This document shows, in pieces, positions 14,343-24,516 of a stretch of 64,000 nucleotides of DNA. This stretch comes from an uncultured Saprospiraceae bacterium (GTDB lineage: Bacteria; Bacteroidota; Bacteroidia; Chitinophagales; Saprospiraceae). The DNA is taken from positions 60,128-124,127 of the forward strand of contig CAKZQC010000036.1 in the NCBI GenBank assembly GCA_937139495.1, given 5' to 3'. Below the pieces are notes generated by a model, which saw only the letters and a list, made by a program, of their open reading frames with translations, had not been told where the DNA came from and made no database searches. Both the position numbers and the translations under genes were made by a program. Numbering within the stretch: position 1 is the first letter of the stretch; the number at the start of each line of letters is the position of its first letter.

Positions 14343-15224
14343 CTACACTTCCATAGGCACTTCCATCAGTAGTACTCTACTATCATTGGTCAATGCTTCT
14401 ACTGTAAATGCTGCCGTATTCCACAGTCCAAAACCATCTCGTTTATCCAACTGCTGATCGCCTACTTTCACGCTGCCTTCTAGCACAAAAACATACACGC
14501 CATTGGTTGATTCATGGAGGGTGTAAGTATCTTTTTTGCTTTGTTCAAAATTCCCCAAATGAAACCAAGCATCTTGGTTGATCCAGACCCCTTGATCCTC
14601 TTTATTGGGCGATAGAATTTGGTAAAAAGCGTTTTCTTTTTTTAAATCTTGAATAGATATTTGGTCATAGCGAGGCGCTATATTTCTAGCTCTCGGAAAG
14701 ACCCATATTTGCAAAAATTTGACTGCTTTATCCATATTTTTATTGAATTCGCTGTGGCGAACACCTGTGCCGGCACTCATTACTTGTACTTCGCCCTCTT
14801 TTATGGTAGCTATATTTCCTAAGCTATCTTTGTGTTGCAAATCGCCTTCTAGCGGAATCGAAATAATCTCCATATTATCGTGTGGATGCTCTCCAAAACC
14901 TCTTGATGCGGCTACGGTATCGTCATTGAGTACACGCAGTACACCGAAGTGCATACGAGCTGGATTATGATAATTAGCGAAGCTAAAAGTATGGTAAGAA
15001 TTGAGCCAGCCGTGATTGGCGTGCCCTCTAGTATCAGCTTTGTGCAGTACGGTGTTCATGGTTATTTGTTCTTTGTTTGGCAAATGATTAAATCCTACTT
15101 TTTCCATTAATCGGTCATAAGTAGAAGTATTTTTTTCTGTTGCTTGAGCAGCAATAATAGTAGGCGTGGTTACACCAATTATGCCACCCAAAAGAGTCTT
15201 TTTTATAAAATCCTTTCTTTTCAT
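14343..15224 (-). CDS. Pirin family protein with exported N-terminus
   Basis: The 293-aa protein is a bicupin of the pirin/YhhW family. The core starts at NTVLHKADTRGHANHGWL and contains FGEHPHDNMEIISIPLEG with metal-binding histidines, then EVQVMSAGTGVRHSEFN. Such proteins can show quercetinase activity; the natural substrate is unknown. Unlike cytoplasmic pirins, residues 1-27 (MKRKDFIKKTLLGGIIGVT) look like a Tat-type signal with KR in place of RR. It follows the CRISPR locus with no evident link and is divergent from mutS. Confidence 0.88.
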   Translation of the reverse strand: MKRKDFIKKTLLGGIIGVTTPTIIAAQATEKNTSTYDRLMEKVGFNHLPNKEQITMNTVLHKADTRGHANHGWLNSYHTFSFANYHNPARMHFGVLRVLNDDTVAASRGFGEHPHDNMEIISIPLEGDLQHKDSLGNIATIKEGEVQVMSAGTGVRHSEFNKNMDKAVKFLQIWVFPRARNIAPRYDQISIQDLKKENAFYQILSPNKEDQGVWINQDAWFHLGNFEQSKKDTYTLHESTNGVYVFVLEGSVKVGDQQLDKRDGFGLWNTAAFTVEALTNDSRVLLMEVPMEV

Positions 15225-15456
15225 TTTCTTGTTTTTTTGAAACGGACATTACTTTTAAATACTTTTGCATTTAATGTACTAACATCTAATTTAGGCAAAA
15301 GTTTGATTAAAAGCAAATTTTGGAGCTTACCAATACGACTTTTGCAATAATATCTTATCAAAAGAGCCAAAAATTACGTTTTCAACGCTGTGATGCTTAT
15401 TTTTGCTTTTTAAGTAAAAACACTATTTTCTGTTTCACACAAAACGACCAACTACC

Positions 15457-18105
15457 TTGGCAAAGAAGAAAACAAAAGCACCCAAACCAAAGAAACCAAC
15501 CGCTATGATGGTTCAATACAATGACCTCAAAGCAAAATATCCTGATGCCATCATGCTCTTTCGAGTAGGTGATTTTTACGAAACTTTTGGTTCGGATGCG
15601 ATTACGACCGCCAATGTCTTGGGTATTATCCTGACCGCTCGCAACAATGGTGCTTCCAAGATAGAATTAGCGGGTTTTCCGTACCATTCTTTGGATACTT
15701 ATTTGCCCAAGCTCGTGCAAGCAGGCTATCGTGTGGCGGTCTGCGACCAACTCGAAAAGCCGAGCAAGCTCAAAAAAATTGTCAAGCGTGGTGTGACCGA
15801 AGTGGTAACTCCCGGTGTGACGACCAATGATAATATATTGGACCATAAGTCCAATAACTATTTGGCAGCCGTTCACTTTGGCAAAAAATCTCAAGCGGGT
15901 TTGTCGCTGCTCGATATTTCTACAGGTGAGTTTTTGGTTAGCGAAGGCTCTACGGCTTACATTGACAAATTAATACAGAGTTTCAATCCTTCCGAGCTTA
16001 TTTTTGCTCGCACTTGCCAGAAGGAAGTGATTCGCTGTTTTGGTGATAAACAGTACCAATATGGTATCGAAGATTGGGTGCTAACAGAGGATTATACCCA
16101 AGAAAAACTATTAGGACAGTTTGAAGTGGCTTCGCTCAAAGGTTTTGGTATTCAGGACTTAAAATTGGCTCAAATAGCTGCTGGTGCCATCTTGCATTAT
16201 GTGGCAACAACCGAAAACACCAACCTACAACACATTACGACGATTGCTCGCATACAAGCCGACAAATATGTTTGGTTGGACAAATTCACGGTGCGTAATT
16301 TGGAACTGGTTTATTCCCCGCACCCTTCGGGTGTACCCCTTTGTCAGATACTCGACAAGACGATTTCGCCTATGGGGACTCGCTTGCTCAAAAAGTGGAT
16401 GCTCTTGCCACTCAAAGACTTGAAACCTGTGGTGGCTCGACACGAAATTGTGCGCTTTTTTATAGATAACAATGTCGTTTCTACCAGTATTTCAGAGCAA
16501 ATTCAACAAATTGGCGATCTCGAACGTCTTATCTCTAAAGTGCCTTTGGGCAAAATTAACCCTAGAGAAGTTAAGCAGCTCGAACGGGCTCTGTTGGCGA
16601 TTGAGCCTATACAACAAACATTGCTTGAAAGTAAAAATAAGCAGCTCCAATCTATTGGCGAACGCCTACAATTGTGCAAAATAATTCGTGACCGCATCGC
16701 TGTCGAATTGCTAGTAGAACCGCCTGTCAAACTCGACAAAGGAAATGTAATGGCTGATGGCATTTCGCCTGAATTGGACGAATTGCGCAGCATCATCAAG
16801 AACAGCAAAGCTCACTTATTGGCATTGCAACAAAAAGAAGCCGCCGCTACGGGTATTGACAACCTCAAAATTGGCTTCAATAATGTCTTTGGCTATTACT
16901 TGGAGGTAACGAACAAGTACAAAAACAAAGGGCTCATTCCTGATAATTGGGTGCGTAAACAAACGCTGACCAATGCCGAACGCTACATCACAGACGACCT
17001 CAAAAAACTAGAAGTAAAGATACTAGGAGCTGAAGAAAAAATCATAGAAATTGAGATTGATTTGTTCCAAGATTTAGTTTTTGCACTCACCGAATATATT
17101 CGTCCTATTCAGCAAAATGCCGCCTTGATTGCTCAGTTGGATTGCTTGCTGTCGTTCGCCAAAGTGGCGGTGCTGTATAACTATTGTCGCCCACAAATGA
17201 ACGACGGATTGGCGATTGACATCAAAATGGCGCGTCACCCTGTTATAGAACAACACATGAAATTGGGCGAATCCTATGTGCCGAATGATATTTATTTGGA
17301 CAATGAGCAGCAGCAAATTATCATGATAACGGGACCGAATATGTCGGGAAAATCTGCCTTGCTCCGTCAAACGGCTTTGATTTCCTTGATGGCTCAAATG
17401 GGAAGTTTTGTTCCTGCTCAATCGGCTCACTTGGGTATGATTGACAAAGTATTTACAAGAGTAGGAGCTTCCGACAATATCTCTTCTGGCGAATCAACCT
17501 TCATGGTAGAAATGAATGAAACGGCTAGTATTCTGAACAATATTTCGGAGCGTAGCCTGATATTGCTGGACGAAATTGGACGAGGAACGAGTACCTATGA
17601 TGGTATTTCTATTGCATGGTCGATTGCCGAATATTTGCACAACAATACGCTGGCAAATCCCAAGACGCTTTTTGCCACCCATTACCACGAACTCAATCAA
17701 TTGGCGGAGCGTTTTCCACGCATCAAAAATTTCCACGTCGCTACGCGCGAATTGAATAACAAAGTCATTTTCTTGCGTCAATTGCAAGAAGGTGGTTCGC
17801 ATCACAGTTTTGGTATTCATGTTGCCAAAATGGCGGGTATGCCTCGCTATGTAGTCGAGCGTGCAGGTGATATTTTGGTGCAGCTAGAGCAAAAAGATAT
17901 TGACAACAAAGACATTAGCAGCAGCACCAAAAATAAGGTAGCCCAACTTTCTGCCCCTGCTATGCAGCTCAGTATTTTTGAAGGAGCTCCCGACCCCAAA
18001 CTGACCGCTATCAAACAAGCATTGGAAGATACCGACCTCAACCGCTTGACTCCTATTGAGTGCATGTTGCAGTTGGACAAATTAAAGAAATTGCTGGAGG
18101 AGTAA
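15457..18105 (+). CDS. mutS: DNA mismatch repair protein MutS
   Basis: MutS (882 aa) recognises mismatches and starts repair with MutL. The mismatch-binding motif GDFYETFG is near residue 38. The ATPase has Walker A GPNMSGKS (about 626-633), Walker B LLDEIGRG and GTSTYDGISIAW. The C-terminal clamp region ends KKLLEE. The reading frame that includes the usual Lys-rich N-terminus begins at TTG 15457; the first ATG (about 15505) would remove 16 residues but keep all domains. No partner mutL in the window. The gene is complete, and a stem-loop follows its stop at 18168-18200. Confidence 0.97.
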   Translation: MAKKKTKAPKPKKPTAMMVQYNDLKAKYPDAIMLFRVGDFYETFGSDAITTANVLGIILTARNNGASKIELAGFPYHSLDTYLPKLVQAGYRVAVCDQLEKPSKLKKIVKRGVTEVVTPGVTTNDNILDHKSNNYLAAVHFGKKSQAGLSLLDISTGEFLVSEGSTAYIDKLIQSFNPSELIFARTCQKEVIRCFGDKQYQYGIEDWVLTEDYTQEKLLGQFEVASLKGFGIQDLKLAQIAAGAILHYVATTENTNLQHITTIARIQADKYVWLDKFTVRNLELVYSPHPSGVPLCQILDKTISPMGTRLLKKWMLLPLKDLKPVVARHEIVRFFIDNNVVSTSISEQIQQIGDLERLISKVPLGKINPREVKQLERALLAIEPIQQTLLESKNKQLQSIGERLQLCKIIRDRIAVELLVEPPVKLDKGNVMADGISPELDELRSIIKNSKAHLLALQQKEAAATGIDNLKIGFNNVFGYYLEVTNKYKNKGLIPDNWVRKQTLTNAERYITDDLKKLEVKILGAEEKIIEIEIDLFQDLVFALTEYIRPIQQNAALIAQLDCLLSFAKVAVLYNYCRPQMNDGLAIDIKMARHPVIEQHMKLGESYVPNDIYLDNEQQQIIMITGPNMSGKSALLRQTALISLMAQMGSFVPAQSAHLGMIDKVFTRVGASDNISSGESTFMVEMNETASILNNISERSLILLDEIGRGTSTYDGISIAWSIAEYLHNNTLANPKTLFATHYHELNQLAERFPRIKNFHVATRELNNKVIFLRQLQEGGSHHSFGIHVAKMAGMPRYVVERAGDILVQLEQKDIDNKDISSSTKNKVAQLSAPAMQLSIFEGAPDPKLTAIKQALEDTDLNRLTPIECMLQLDKLKKLLEE

Positions 18106-18124
18106 AACTTCAACACCAAGCTAG

Positions 18125-18200
18125 AGGTACTAAGCACTTTAATCAAAAACCGACTTAAAACCAAATGAGGTGCTAAGCACTTTGAAAGTGCTTAGTACCT
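18125..18200. repeat. Stem-loop and direct copy of an AGGTACTAAGCACTTT element
   Basis: A 16-bp arm at 18168-18183 pairs with 18185-18200 with one G-T wobble, leaving almost no loop. A third copy of the arm, AGGTACTAAGCACTTT, stands at 18125-18140, and a related AGGTACTAAGCAC occurs at about 60855. It may serve as the mutS terminator although a strong T run is missing, or be a small dispersed palindromic repeat. Confidence 0.6.
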
Positions 18201-18327
18201 TTAGCTCAAATCGTTAAACAATTAGAGGACTATTAAAGACTTATTATTATTGTTTGATTTAATGAATCAAAAGCAGTATTTTGAAGTACTAAACATTGAT
18301 AAGTTATTCATTTCATTCAAAAAAACG

Positions 18328-18875
18328 ATGAAGCAAACAACTAAAATCAAGAAAGCACTCCAAGCACTAACAAGAAAGAAGGATACTCTGCAGTAATTCC
18401 AAATCGACTAAAAGAATTTTTTAAATCAGGAGAGGCATTCAAATATGACGGTTTGTGCTTGCCCGAAGGAACAGAACTACCGGGGTGGTCTGACTCTTGT
18501 ATTTTCCGCTTATATTTGGTTGCGCCTATGTGGGACAATATGGCATTGGGACTTGATGATGCTGTAGTCGGTCCTATTGGCGATTGGGAAGAAGCTTACA
18601 AATACTTGCCTATTTTTACGGGTGGTGTACAAGGTGAGTTTTCTATTGTCGTTAGGCTAGATGACGAAAAATGTACTGTTGGTCTTTTTGAAGAAGGCAA
18701 TAGCACACAAAACGACGAAGATTATACCGATAGCGTTTATAACTTGTCGCCGTCTTTGGACGAGTTCCTAAAAACATTAGTTCCGATAGAATCCGTAGAT
18801 GCAGAAACGGAATGCATAGATGTGGAGTTAGATGAAGAATCTAAGGAAGATTGCTTCAAATCGGAATACGAGTAA
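18328..18875 (+). pseudogene. Frameshifted SUKH/SMI1-KNR4-like gene
   Basis: An ATG at 18328 opens MKQTTKIKKALQALTRKK and runs into a stop near 18394. A second frame, open from 18345, continues the likely protein: GYSAVIPNRLKEFFKSGEAF, then LPEGTELPGW, LPIFTGGVQGEF and SLDEFLKTL, ending at 18875 with an acidic tail. Joining the frames near 18370-18385, a run of AAG/AAA repeats, would give a normal protein of about 180 aa. The pattern of an N-terminal IP-x-x-L-x-x-F and late GG-x-x-G-E-F-x-V resembles SUKH immunity-type domains. It is either a real single-base mutation or a sequencing error. A TTG start at 18453 would give a truncated 140-aa product. Confidence 0.55.
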
Positions 18876-18930
18876 GTAGTAGTAATTGATTACATAATAC
18901 TTAATCGAATAGACCAAACCACTCAAACAA

Positions 18931-18973
18931 AACAAAAGTTGGAATTTTAAACAAATTCCAACTTTTGTTTTTT
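18931..18973 (+). terminator. Rho-independent terminator
   Basis: Arms AACAAAAGTTGGAATT (18931-18946) and AATTCCAACTTTTGTT (18954-18969) are perfectly complementary and followed by a T run. The site ends the SUKH-like gene transcript and insulates the adhesin gene downstream. Confidence 0.85.
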
Positions 18974-19116
18974 AGCCTAGCTCATTTCACAAAATAACAA
19001 CAATCCTTATCAAAGTCCTAAAAAAAGTCTTATTTTCGCCTTGCTCAAAAGTGATGTAGTTAACAATAAACAATTCTAATTGTTGGCTGCTCTTTTTTAA
19101 TGAAAAAAATAAGACA

Positions 19117-22100
19117 ATGATAAAAATTACACACAGTAAGCTACGGCTACTCTTTGCCTTTTTACTGCTCGTTTTTGTAGGAAATAATTGGGTATCTGCT
19201 CAAGGAAGAGTCCAAATAACAGTTTCGCAAGTTGAGGTAACTCAAAATGTAGATTGTGATGGCGTTTTTCTGGGTGATTCCGACTTTGTTTGGGAAGTAA
19301 AAGTAGATGACGGCGTAGGAAATTCCAATAATAACCCATCTGTCCCTAACTTAGTGGGTGCATTGGGTGGCAATAGCAACCACTTCTACCAAAACGGAAA
19401 TAATGGCCCTTACTTAGGTACTCCTGCTAGTCCTAATGGTATAGATTTCAACCCTCCAACGGGTTTGATTTTTGATCAAGAATATGCTTGTACACCATTA
19501 CCGTCAAGCATTACGGTCGAATGGGAAGGCTATGAGAACGATAGCCCTACTAACTACACCGCAGGAGCAGGTGTAGCAGACGCCAGAACAGGCACTCAAA
19601 CCATCAACCTGCCGATTCCTGCATCTGGTGCGACTACTAGCAGCACTTTTTCTGCATTCGGAACGGCTGCTACTGGTTCTTGTAACGGTACACAGGAATA
19701 TGTCATCACATTCACTATTACGATGATTCCTACCGCAAATATTGCTGCAGAAGATGATATTTGCAATGCCTTACCAATTCCTGTTACCAACACCGTACAG
19801 CGTTATGCTTGGTGTAGCAATAGTATTACTATTGATGTGGACGAGCCAAGAAGAGGTTCGGTTGACCCGAATGGTTCTGCTTGGTTTTATTTCACCGCTC
19901 CAGCGAGTGGCAATGTAGAAATCGAAACGGATCACGGTGTTACTGATTTTGGTACAGAATTGACACTCTACCATGCTGCTGACGGCATTGGTTGCGTACA
20001 AGGTATCAACAATTGGGTTTCCTTTGCGGGAATCAATCCGATCAAGAGCAAATATGATTATCTATCTTATCAAGGCTTTTCAGATGATGACGTCGTTGTT
20101 ATCAACCCAAATGCAAAAGCAACGGCACGATTTGAAGGAACAGGCGTGAATCCAACTAACGATGGTCATGCCCTTATCCCTGGTGAAATATACTACATAC
20201 AACTCACCACGGACGAACCAAACCAAAGCGGTTATATCGGTATTTCGATAGAAGAAACAGGCGGTACGCCTTATAGAGGTATTGATATTCCTTGCTTGGG
20301 CGAAGATATTTCTGCTGCTGCTATTGGTACTACTGTAGTAACAGAAGATAACGGGCAACCAGAGTCCGCACAATTACAAACCAATAGAGTATCGGACGAT
20401 GAAGTAGGTTCGCCTTACAATGGCACTGATGCTCGTGAGTTTAGAGCATACGATTATGTACCAGCCAATTCCAACAACCTACAAGGTGGCTTTTGGGTTA
20501 AGTTTGTTGCTCCAGCGAGTGGACGAATTTACTTTGAGTCCGATTTGGACAATGCGGTATTTAACGAAACTGAAAATTCAGTTTTGTATGCTCCTGACCC
20601 TCGTTTTGGAGCAGGTACGCCTGCCGATTTGTTCTGTTCCAATCTAGTGCAAATTGCAGAAGAAGAAGGCGGAACAGGTATTGGCGGAGCCACCAAAACA
20701 GCTATTATACAGCAACAGTGTTTAGAACCTGGTTATACTTATTATGGTCTAATTGACCCACAATCCGCTTCTACTGCCAACGATGCAGAAGTATGGATTT
20801 ATGATCCTAGTGTAGATGATCCTATCCTCAATGCACCAAGCAATGATATTTTGTGTTTGGCTATTGCCAACAACTTATTTGAAGTACCTGTCAAGCCTGC
20901 CAACCAAGTGATTCCGTTTCAGGCAGTAGCGGGTGACAATACAGGTGCTTGTATCGAGCGTCTAGCTGGAGAGCCTTTCTCCGATACTAGAGATACTAGC
21001 CGTGCTGACCAAACAGTTTGGCACTATTTCGTAGCACCTCCTTCTGGTGTCGTCGAAATGAGTATTCGTGCTTATATTGGTATGGACGTTCTCAACTGGT
21101 CGGTTTATGAATTGCTAAACGGAACAGACTGCTACGGTGGTTTGCAACCTGCAACATTTACCGATGATGGTACGCAAGCGACTCCTACCGTATTGCCAAT
21201 CACGAGTGGCAGAACCGATTTCAGTGGTGACCAAGTAGGTCTTTGTTGTTTGGTACCCGGTAGAACTTATGCGGTACAGATTGATGGTGGTAGCCCTGGT
21301 GACCAAGGTCAATATATTATTGAATACATTCACGAAATAGAAGTCTATGCTGGTGATGCAGAATACTACACCAACAGTGGCGACACCTTCGATTATACTA
21401 TTCCTGATACGAGCTATGTTTGTTTTGGCGATACGCTCTTCCCTACGGTAGGCGTCGATGCACTAGGCAATACTACCTCTGTATTCCCAAGCTGTATTGG
21501 CTTAGGGTTTATGGTACACGATAGTTTGAATATTCCTGATTCGATTGTCAATGGCAACTTTACGTTCTTGGATACCGTTTATCAGCAGTCTTTATACTGG
21601 GTCAATGATGGTAGTAATGTCTTTGGTCAGAATGCCTTGCATTATGTATCGCCTTTGGCGGATGAAATGGCAACTTGGGGACAATTAGTTTGTCCGAGTG
21701 CGAGTGCCGAAAATGGTGTTCCGTTCATTTTCTTGGGCGAAATATTATTGGCAACTACTTACAACCAAAGTAACTGTATTATTGATTTCACGCCTACGGG
21801 TGGTATGCCTGCTTTCAATGGCACAAACTTCAATTATGTAGTAGCAGATGCTGCTGGCGATACCGTAGCACAAGGCGCTATTGCAAATGGCTTTACACAA
21901 CAATTTGCAATAACAATAGCTGGTCCTTACACCATTAGTGTAACAGATAGTGTTGGTTGTGGCACGGAAGTGACCATCAATGCCGCTCCTTGTTTGGATC
22001 CTTGTATCAACAACCCTGTTATATTACAGCCAGACCCAGTGGATAGCACTGTTTACACTTGCTTCCCCGGTGGCGATTCTGCTTTGGTAACCATTCAGAT

Positions 22101-24414
22101 GACTGGTGGCGAACCAACCTTGACGGCTGGTAGTCCTTATACTTCGGTAGTAAGCGGTTCTACTGCTCCATCTGCCAACAATACTTATACGACCAATAGC
22201 ACAGGAGCAAGTACTCCATTTAGCTTTACGGTTAGAGATGGCGACAGTTGGCAAATAGCGGTATTAGATGTCAACGGCTGTTCGGATACCCTTTCGGGAA
22301 CATTCGATTACAACTTGATGAACTGCCCAGATTATTGTACACTCAATCCGATTGTAGCGAGCTACAATTATAATTGCAATACCAACGGAACAGCTCTTGT
22401 AGAAATTACCCTCAATGGTGGTCAACCTACGATTGACGGTTCTAATTACAGCGTTAATATTAGTGGCTCGACTGTATTCGGTCAGAACTACCAAAACGCA
22501 CAACTAGCGGGTACGATTGGAGCAGCTTCCAACTTCTCATTTGTAGTAGATGATACAGACAACTGGAATGTCATTATTTCGGATATCAACGGCTGTGCCG
22601 ACACTATCAACGACAACTTTACGTTCGATACGTCCAATTGTCCGCTTTGTATGATGATGCCTGTACAGATATTGCCAGACCCAGCAGATAGCACGGTTTA
22701 TACTTGCTTCCCTGACGGTTCTGCCTTAGTGACCTTGTACTTGACAGGTGGCGACGCCTTTATCAATGGTACCAACTTCGATGTAACCGTTAGCGGTTCT
22801 AGTGTTGCCGCTCAGAACGGCACGACTAGCAGAGCATTGGGTATCTTCCAATTCACCGTCAACAATACCGACAATTGGCAAGTAGTGGCACTTGATGCCA
22901 ATGGCTGTGCGGATACCGTAGGTGGTATTTTTGATTACAACCTGACCAACTGTCCTGATTTCTGTCAGCAACAACCATTAGCAGTAGGACCTACGAGTTA
23001 CATCTGCAACGGTGATGGTACGGCTAGTGTTGATGTGATGATTTCGGGTGGTCAACCTTCTTTTGATGGGTCTAATTACAGTATTGACGTAACAGGTTCT
23101 AGCAATGGTGGCAACGTAACAGGAGCTACTTTGGCAGGCGTTATTGGCGATACCGTTATTTATACGTTCACAGTAGATAATGGAGATAGCTGGTCGATTG
23201 ATGTCAATGACAACCAAAACTGTATGGATAACATCAGTGGTACGTTTACGTTTGATATCAACAATTGTCCTAACCTTTGTGCGTTAGTTAATCTACAAGT
23301 AGATACAACCGACTACGAATGTTTTGCTAACAAAACAGCATTAATTACTATTGGTATTAGTGGTGGACAACCTTCATTCGATGGTTCGGATTACTTAGTG
23401 ACTATTATTGGCTCTAATGCAGGCGGTAGCGGTTACCAAATACCAGTAGCGGGTACAATTGGTGACACCACCGATTACACGTTCCGTGTAGATGATGGCG
23501 ACAACTGGTTGGCAGTGATTACCGACGGAAATTGTACGGATAGTATCCGTGGTAGCTTCGTTTGGACGGCTACTACTTGTGGTAGCATCTGTAGCGATCC
23601 AAGTTATGTTGGTGTTGCCATCAATGGCAATACAGGACAATTCACTTACGATTGTGATAGCGCAGGCAATGCCGTACTAGCGGTTCAGTTGACAGGTGGT
23701 TTGCCACAAATAACTAGCGGAAGAGACGATTATATCGCAGAAGTAACCATCAACGGAAACTTAGCGACCTACTTAGTTAATTCTAATGGACTAGCAGGTA
23801 ACTTGAATGTAGATTTGGAGAATGGCGATGTATGGAGTATCTCTATTTATGATGCTTTGCGTTGTGATACGGCTACTGTTGGTGGCACATTCACGGCAGT
23901 GCAGGCGGTAGCAACTACTACTGCTACTTACGACTTGTTGATTGGTCAGTTTGCTGACTTAGACGGTAGCAACTCTACTGGCAACATCAGCAGCTACAAC
24001 TGGACTCCTCCTACTTATGTGACGGATCCTACGGCTGCCTTGACGACCGTACAACCACTAAACGCCACGACTTACCTATTGACTGTAAGCGATACGTTGG
24101 GCTGTAGCGACACGGCAAGTGTCTTTGTTCCTGTTGGGTCTTGTGTACCTTCGGCTGCTGGCTTTACGCCAAACAATGATGGGGTCAACGACTTCTGGGA
24201 AATCCCATGTTTATTGCTCTTCGATAATACCGTAGAGGTATATAACCGTTGGGGACAGAAAGTATTTGAAGCTCAAAACTATGATGGTACTTGGGACGGC
24301 AAAAACTTAAGCCAAGACTTACCTGATGCCACTTATTACTACATTATTGAGGTTCAATATCCGAACTTGACGAATCCTAAAGTCTTGAAAGGTACTGTTA
24401 CCATTATTAGATAA
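19117..24414 (+). CDS. Giant T9SS type B secreted protein with tandem ~105-aa repeats
   Basis: The 1765-aa protein has a signal peptide (LRLLFAFLLLVFVGNNWVSAQ) and the gliding-motility-associated type B C-terminal domain: FTPNNDGVNDFWEIP, VYNRWGQKVFEA and DATYYYIIEV near the end. T9SS exports such proteins and fixes them on the cell surface. The N-terminal half holds large beta-rich modules with WFYFTAPASGNVEIET and related PASG segments. From about 22.0 to 23.9 kb, six repeats of roughly 105 residues each carry a Cys pair, a DGSNY segment, a DN/DSW strand and a closing NCP. It precedes the PorP/SprF gene, consistent with the usual pairing of SprB-like cargo with its outer membrane partner. 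Confidence 0.9.
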   Translation: MIKITHSKLRLLFAFLLLVFVGNNWVSAQGRVQITVSQVEVTQNVDCDGVFLGDSDFVWEVKVDDGVGNSNNNPSVPNLVGALGGNSNHFYQNGNNGPYLGTPASPNGIDFNPPTGLIFDQEYACTPLPSSITVEWEGYENDSPTNYTAGAGVADARTGTQTINLPIPASGATTSSTFSAFGTAATGSCNGTQEYVITFTITMIPTANIAAEDDICNALPIPVTNTVQRYAWCSNSITIDVDEPRRGSVDPNGSAWFYFTAPASGNVEIETDHGVTDFGTELTLYHAADGIGCVQGINNWVSFAGINPIKSKYDYLSYQGFSDDDVVVINPNAKATARFEGTGVNPTNDGHALIPGEIYYIQLTTDEPNQSGYIGISIEETGGTPYRGIDIPCLGEDISAAAIGTTVVTEDNGQPESAQLQTNRVSDDEVGSPYNGTDAREFRAYDYVPANSNNLQGGFWVKFVAPASGRIYFESDLDNAVFNETENSVLYAPDPRFGAGTPADLFCSNLVQIAEEEGGTGIGGATKTAIIQQQCLEPGYTYYGLIDPQSASTANDAEVWIYDPSVDDPILNAPSNDILCLAIANNLFEVPVKPANQVIPFQAVAGDNTGACIERLAGEPFSDTRDTSRADQTVWHYFVAPPSGVVEMSIRAYIGMDVLNWSVYELLNGTDCYGGLQPATFTDDGTQATPTVLPITSGRTDFSGDQVGLCCLVPGRTYAVQIDGGSPGDQGQYIIEYIHEIEVYAGDAEYYTNSGDTFDYTIPDTSYVCFGDTLFPTVGVDALGNTTSVFPSCIGLGFMVHDSLNIPDSIVNGNFTFLDTVYQQSLYWVNDGSNVFGQNALHYVSPLADEMATWGQLVCPSASAENGVPFIFLGEILLATTYNQSNCIIDFTPTGGMPAFNGTNFNYVVADAAGDTVAQGAIANGFTQQFAITIAGPYTISVTDSVGCGTEVTINAAPCLDPCINNPVILQPDPVDSTVYTCFPGGDSALVTIQMTGGEPTLTAGSPYTSVVSGSTAPSANNTYTTNSTGASTPFSFTVRDGDSWQIAVLDVNGCSDTLSGTFDYNLMNCPDYCTLNPIVASYNYNCNTNGTALVEITLNGGQPTIDGSNYSVNISGSTVFGQNYQNAQLAGTIGAASNFSFVVDDTDNWNVIISDINGCADTINDNFTFDTSNCPLCMMMPVQILPDPADSTVYTCFPDGSALVTLYLTGGDAFINGTNFDVTVSGSSVAAQNGTTSRALGIFQFTVNNTDNWQVVALDANGCADTVGGIFDYNLTNCPDFCQQQPLAVGPTSYICNGDGTASVDVMISGGQPSFDGSNYSIDVTGSSNGGNVTGATLAGVIGDTVIYTFTVDNGDSWSIDVNDNQNCMDNISGTFTFDINNCPNLCALVNLQVDTTDYECFANKTALITIGISGGQPSFDGSDYLVTIIGSNAGGSGYQIPVAGTIGDTTDYTFRVDDGDNWLAVITDGNCTDSIRGSFVWTATTCGSICSDPSYVGVAINGNTGQFTYDCDSAGNAVLAVQLTGGLPQITSGRDDYIAEVTINGNLATYLVNSNGLAGNLNVDLENGDVWSISIYDALRCDTATVGGTFTAVQAVATTTATYDLLIGQFADLDGSNSTGNISSYNWTPPTYVTDPTAALTTVQPLNATTYLLTVSDTLGCSDTASVFVPVGSCVPSAAGFTPNNDGVNDFWEIPCLLLFDNTVEVYNRWGQKVFEAQNYDGTWDGKNLSQDLPDATYYYIIEVQYPNLTNPKVLKGTVTIIR

Positions 24415-24431
24415 TATTGATTTAATAATTC

Positions 24432-24461
24432 AACTCCTAGCCGCTTAGGTGGCTAGGAGTT
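24432..24461 (+). terminator. Stem-loop between adhesin and porP/sprF genes
   Basis: Perfect arms AACTCCTAGCC (24432-24442) and GGCTAGGAGTT (24451-24461) lie 18 bp after the adhesin stop. The T run is weak (TATTATTG), so it may attenuate rather than stop transcription into porP/sprF. Confidence 0.65.
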
Positions 24462-24516
24462 ATTATTGAAATTGTTTCTTATTTTTTGAGTGGCAATTTC
24501 TTATAAAACAAAGATT

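Noticed and set aside
15457..15508. ATG near 15505 as the mutS start
   Set aside because: It is usable, but the TTG-started form keeps the Lys-rich N-terminus common in Bacteroidota MutS, so the longer form was preferred.
22010..23900. Tandem DNA repeats as a possible CRISPR or satellite
   Set aside because: The ~315-bp periodicity encodes repeated protein domains of the T9SS adhesin; DNA identity is too low for an array.
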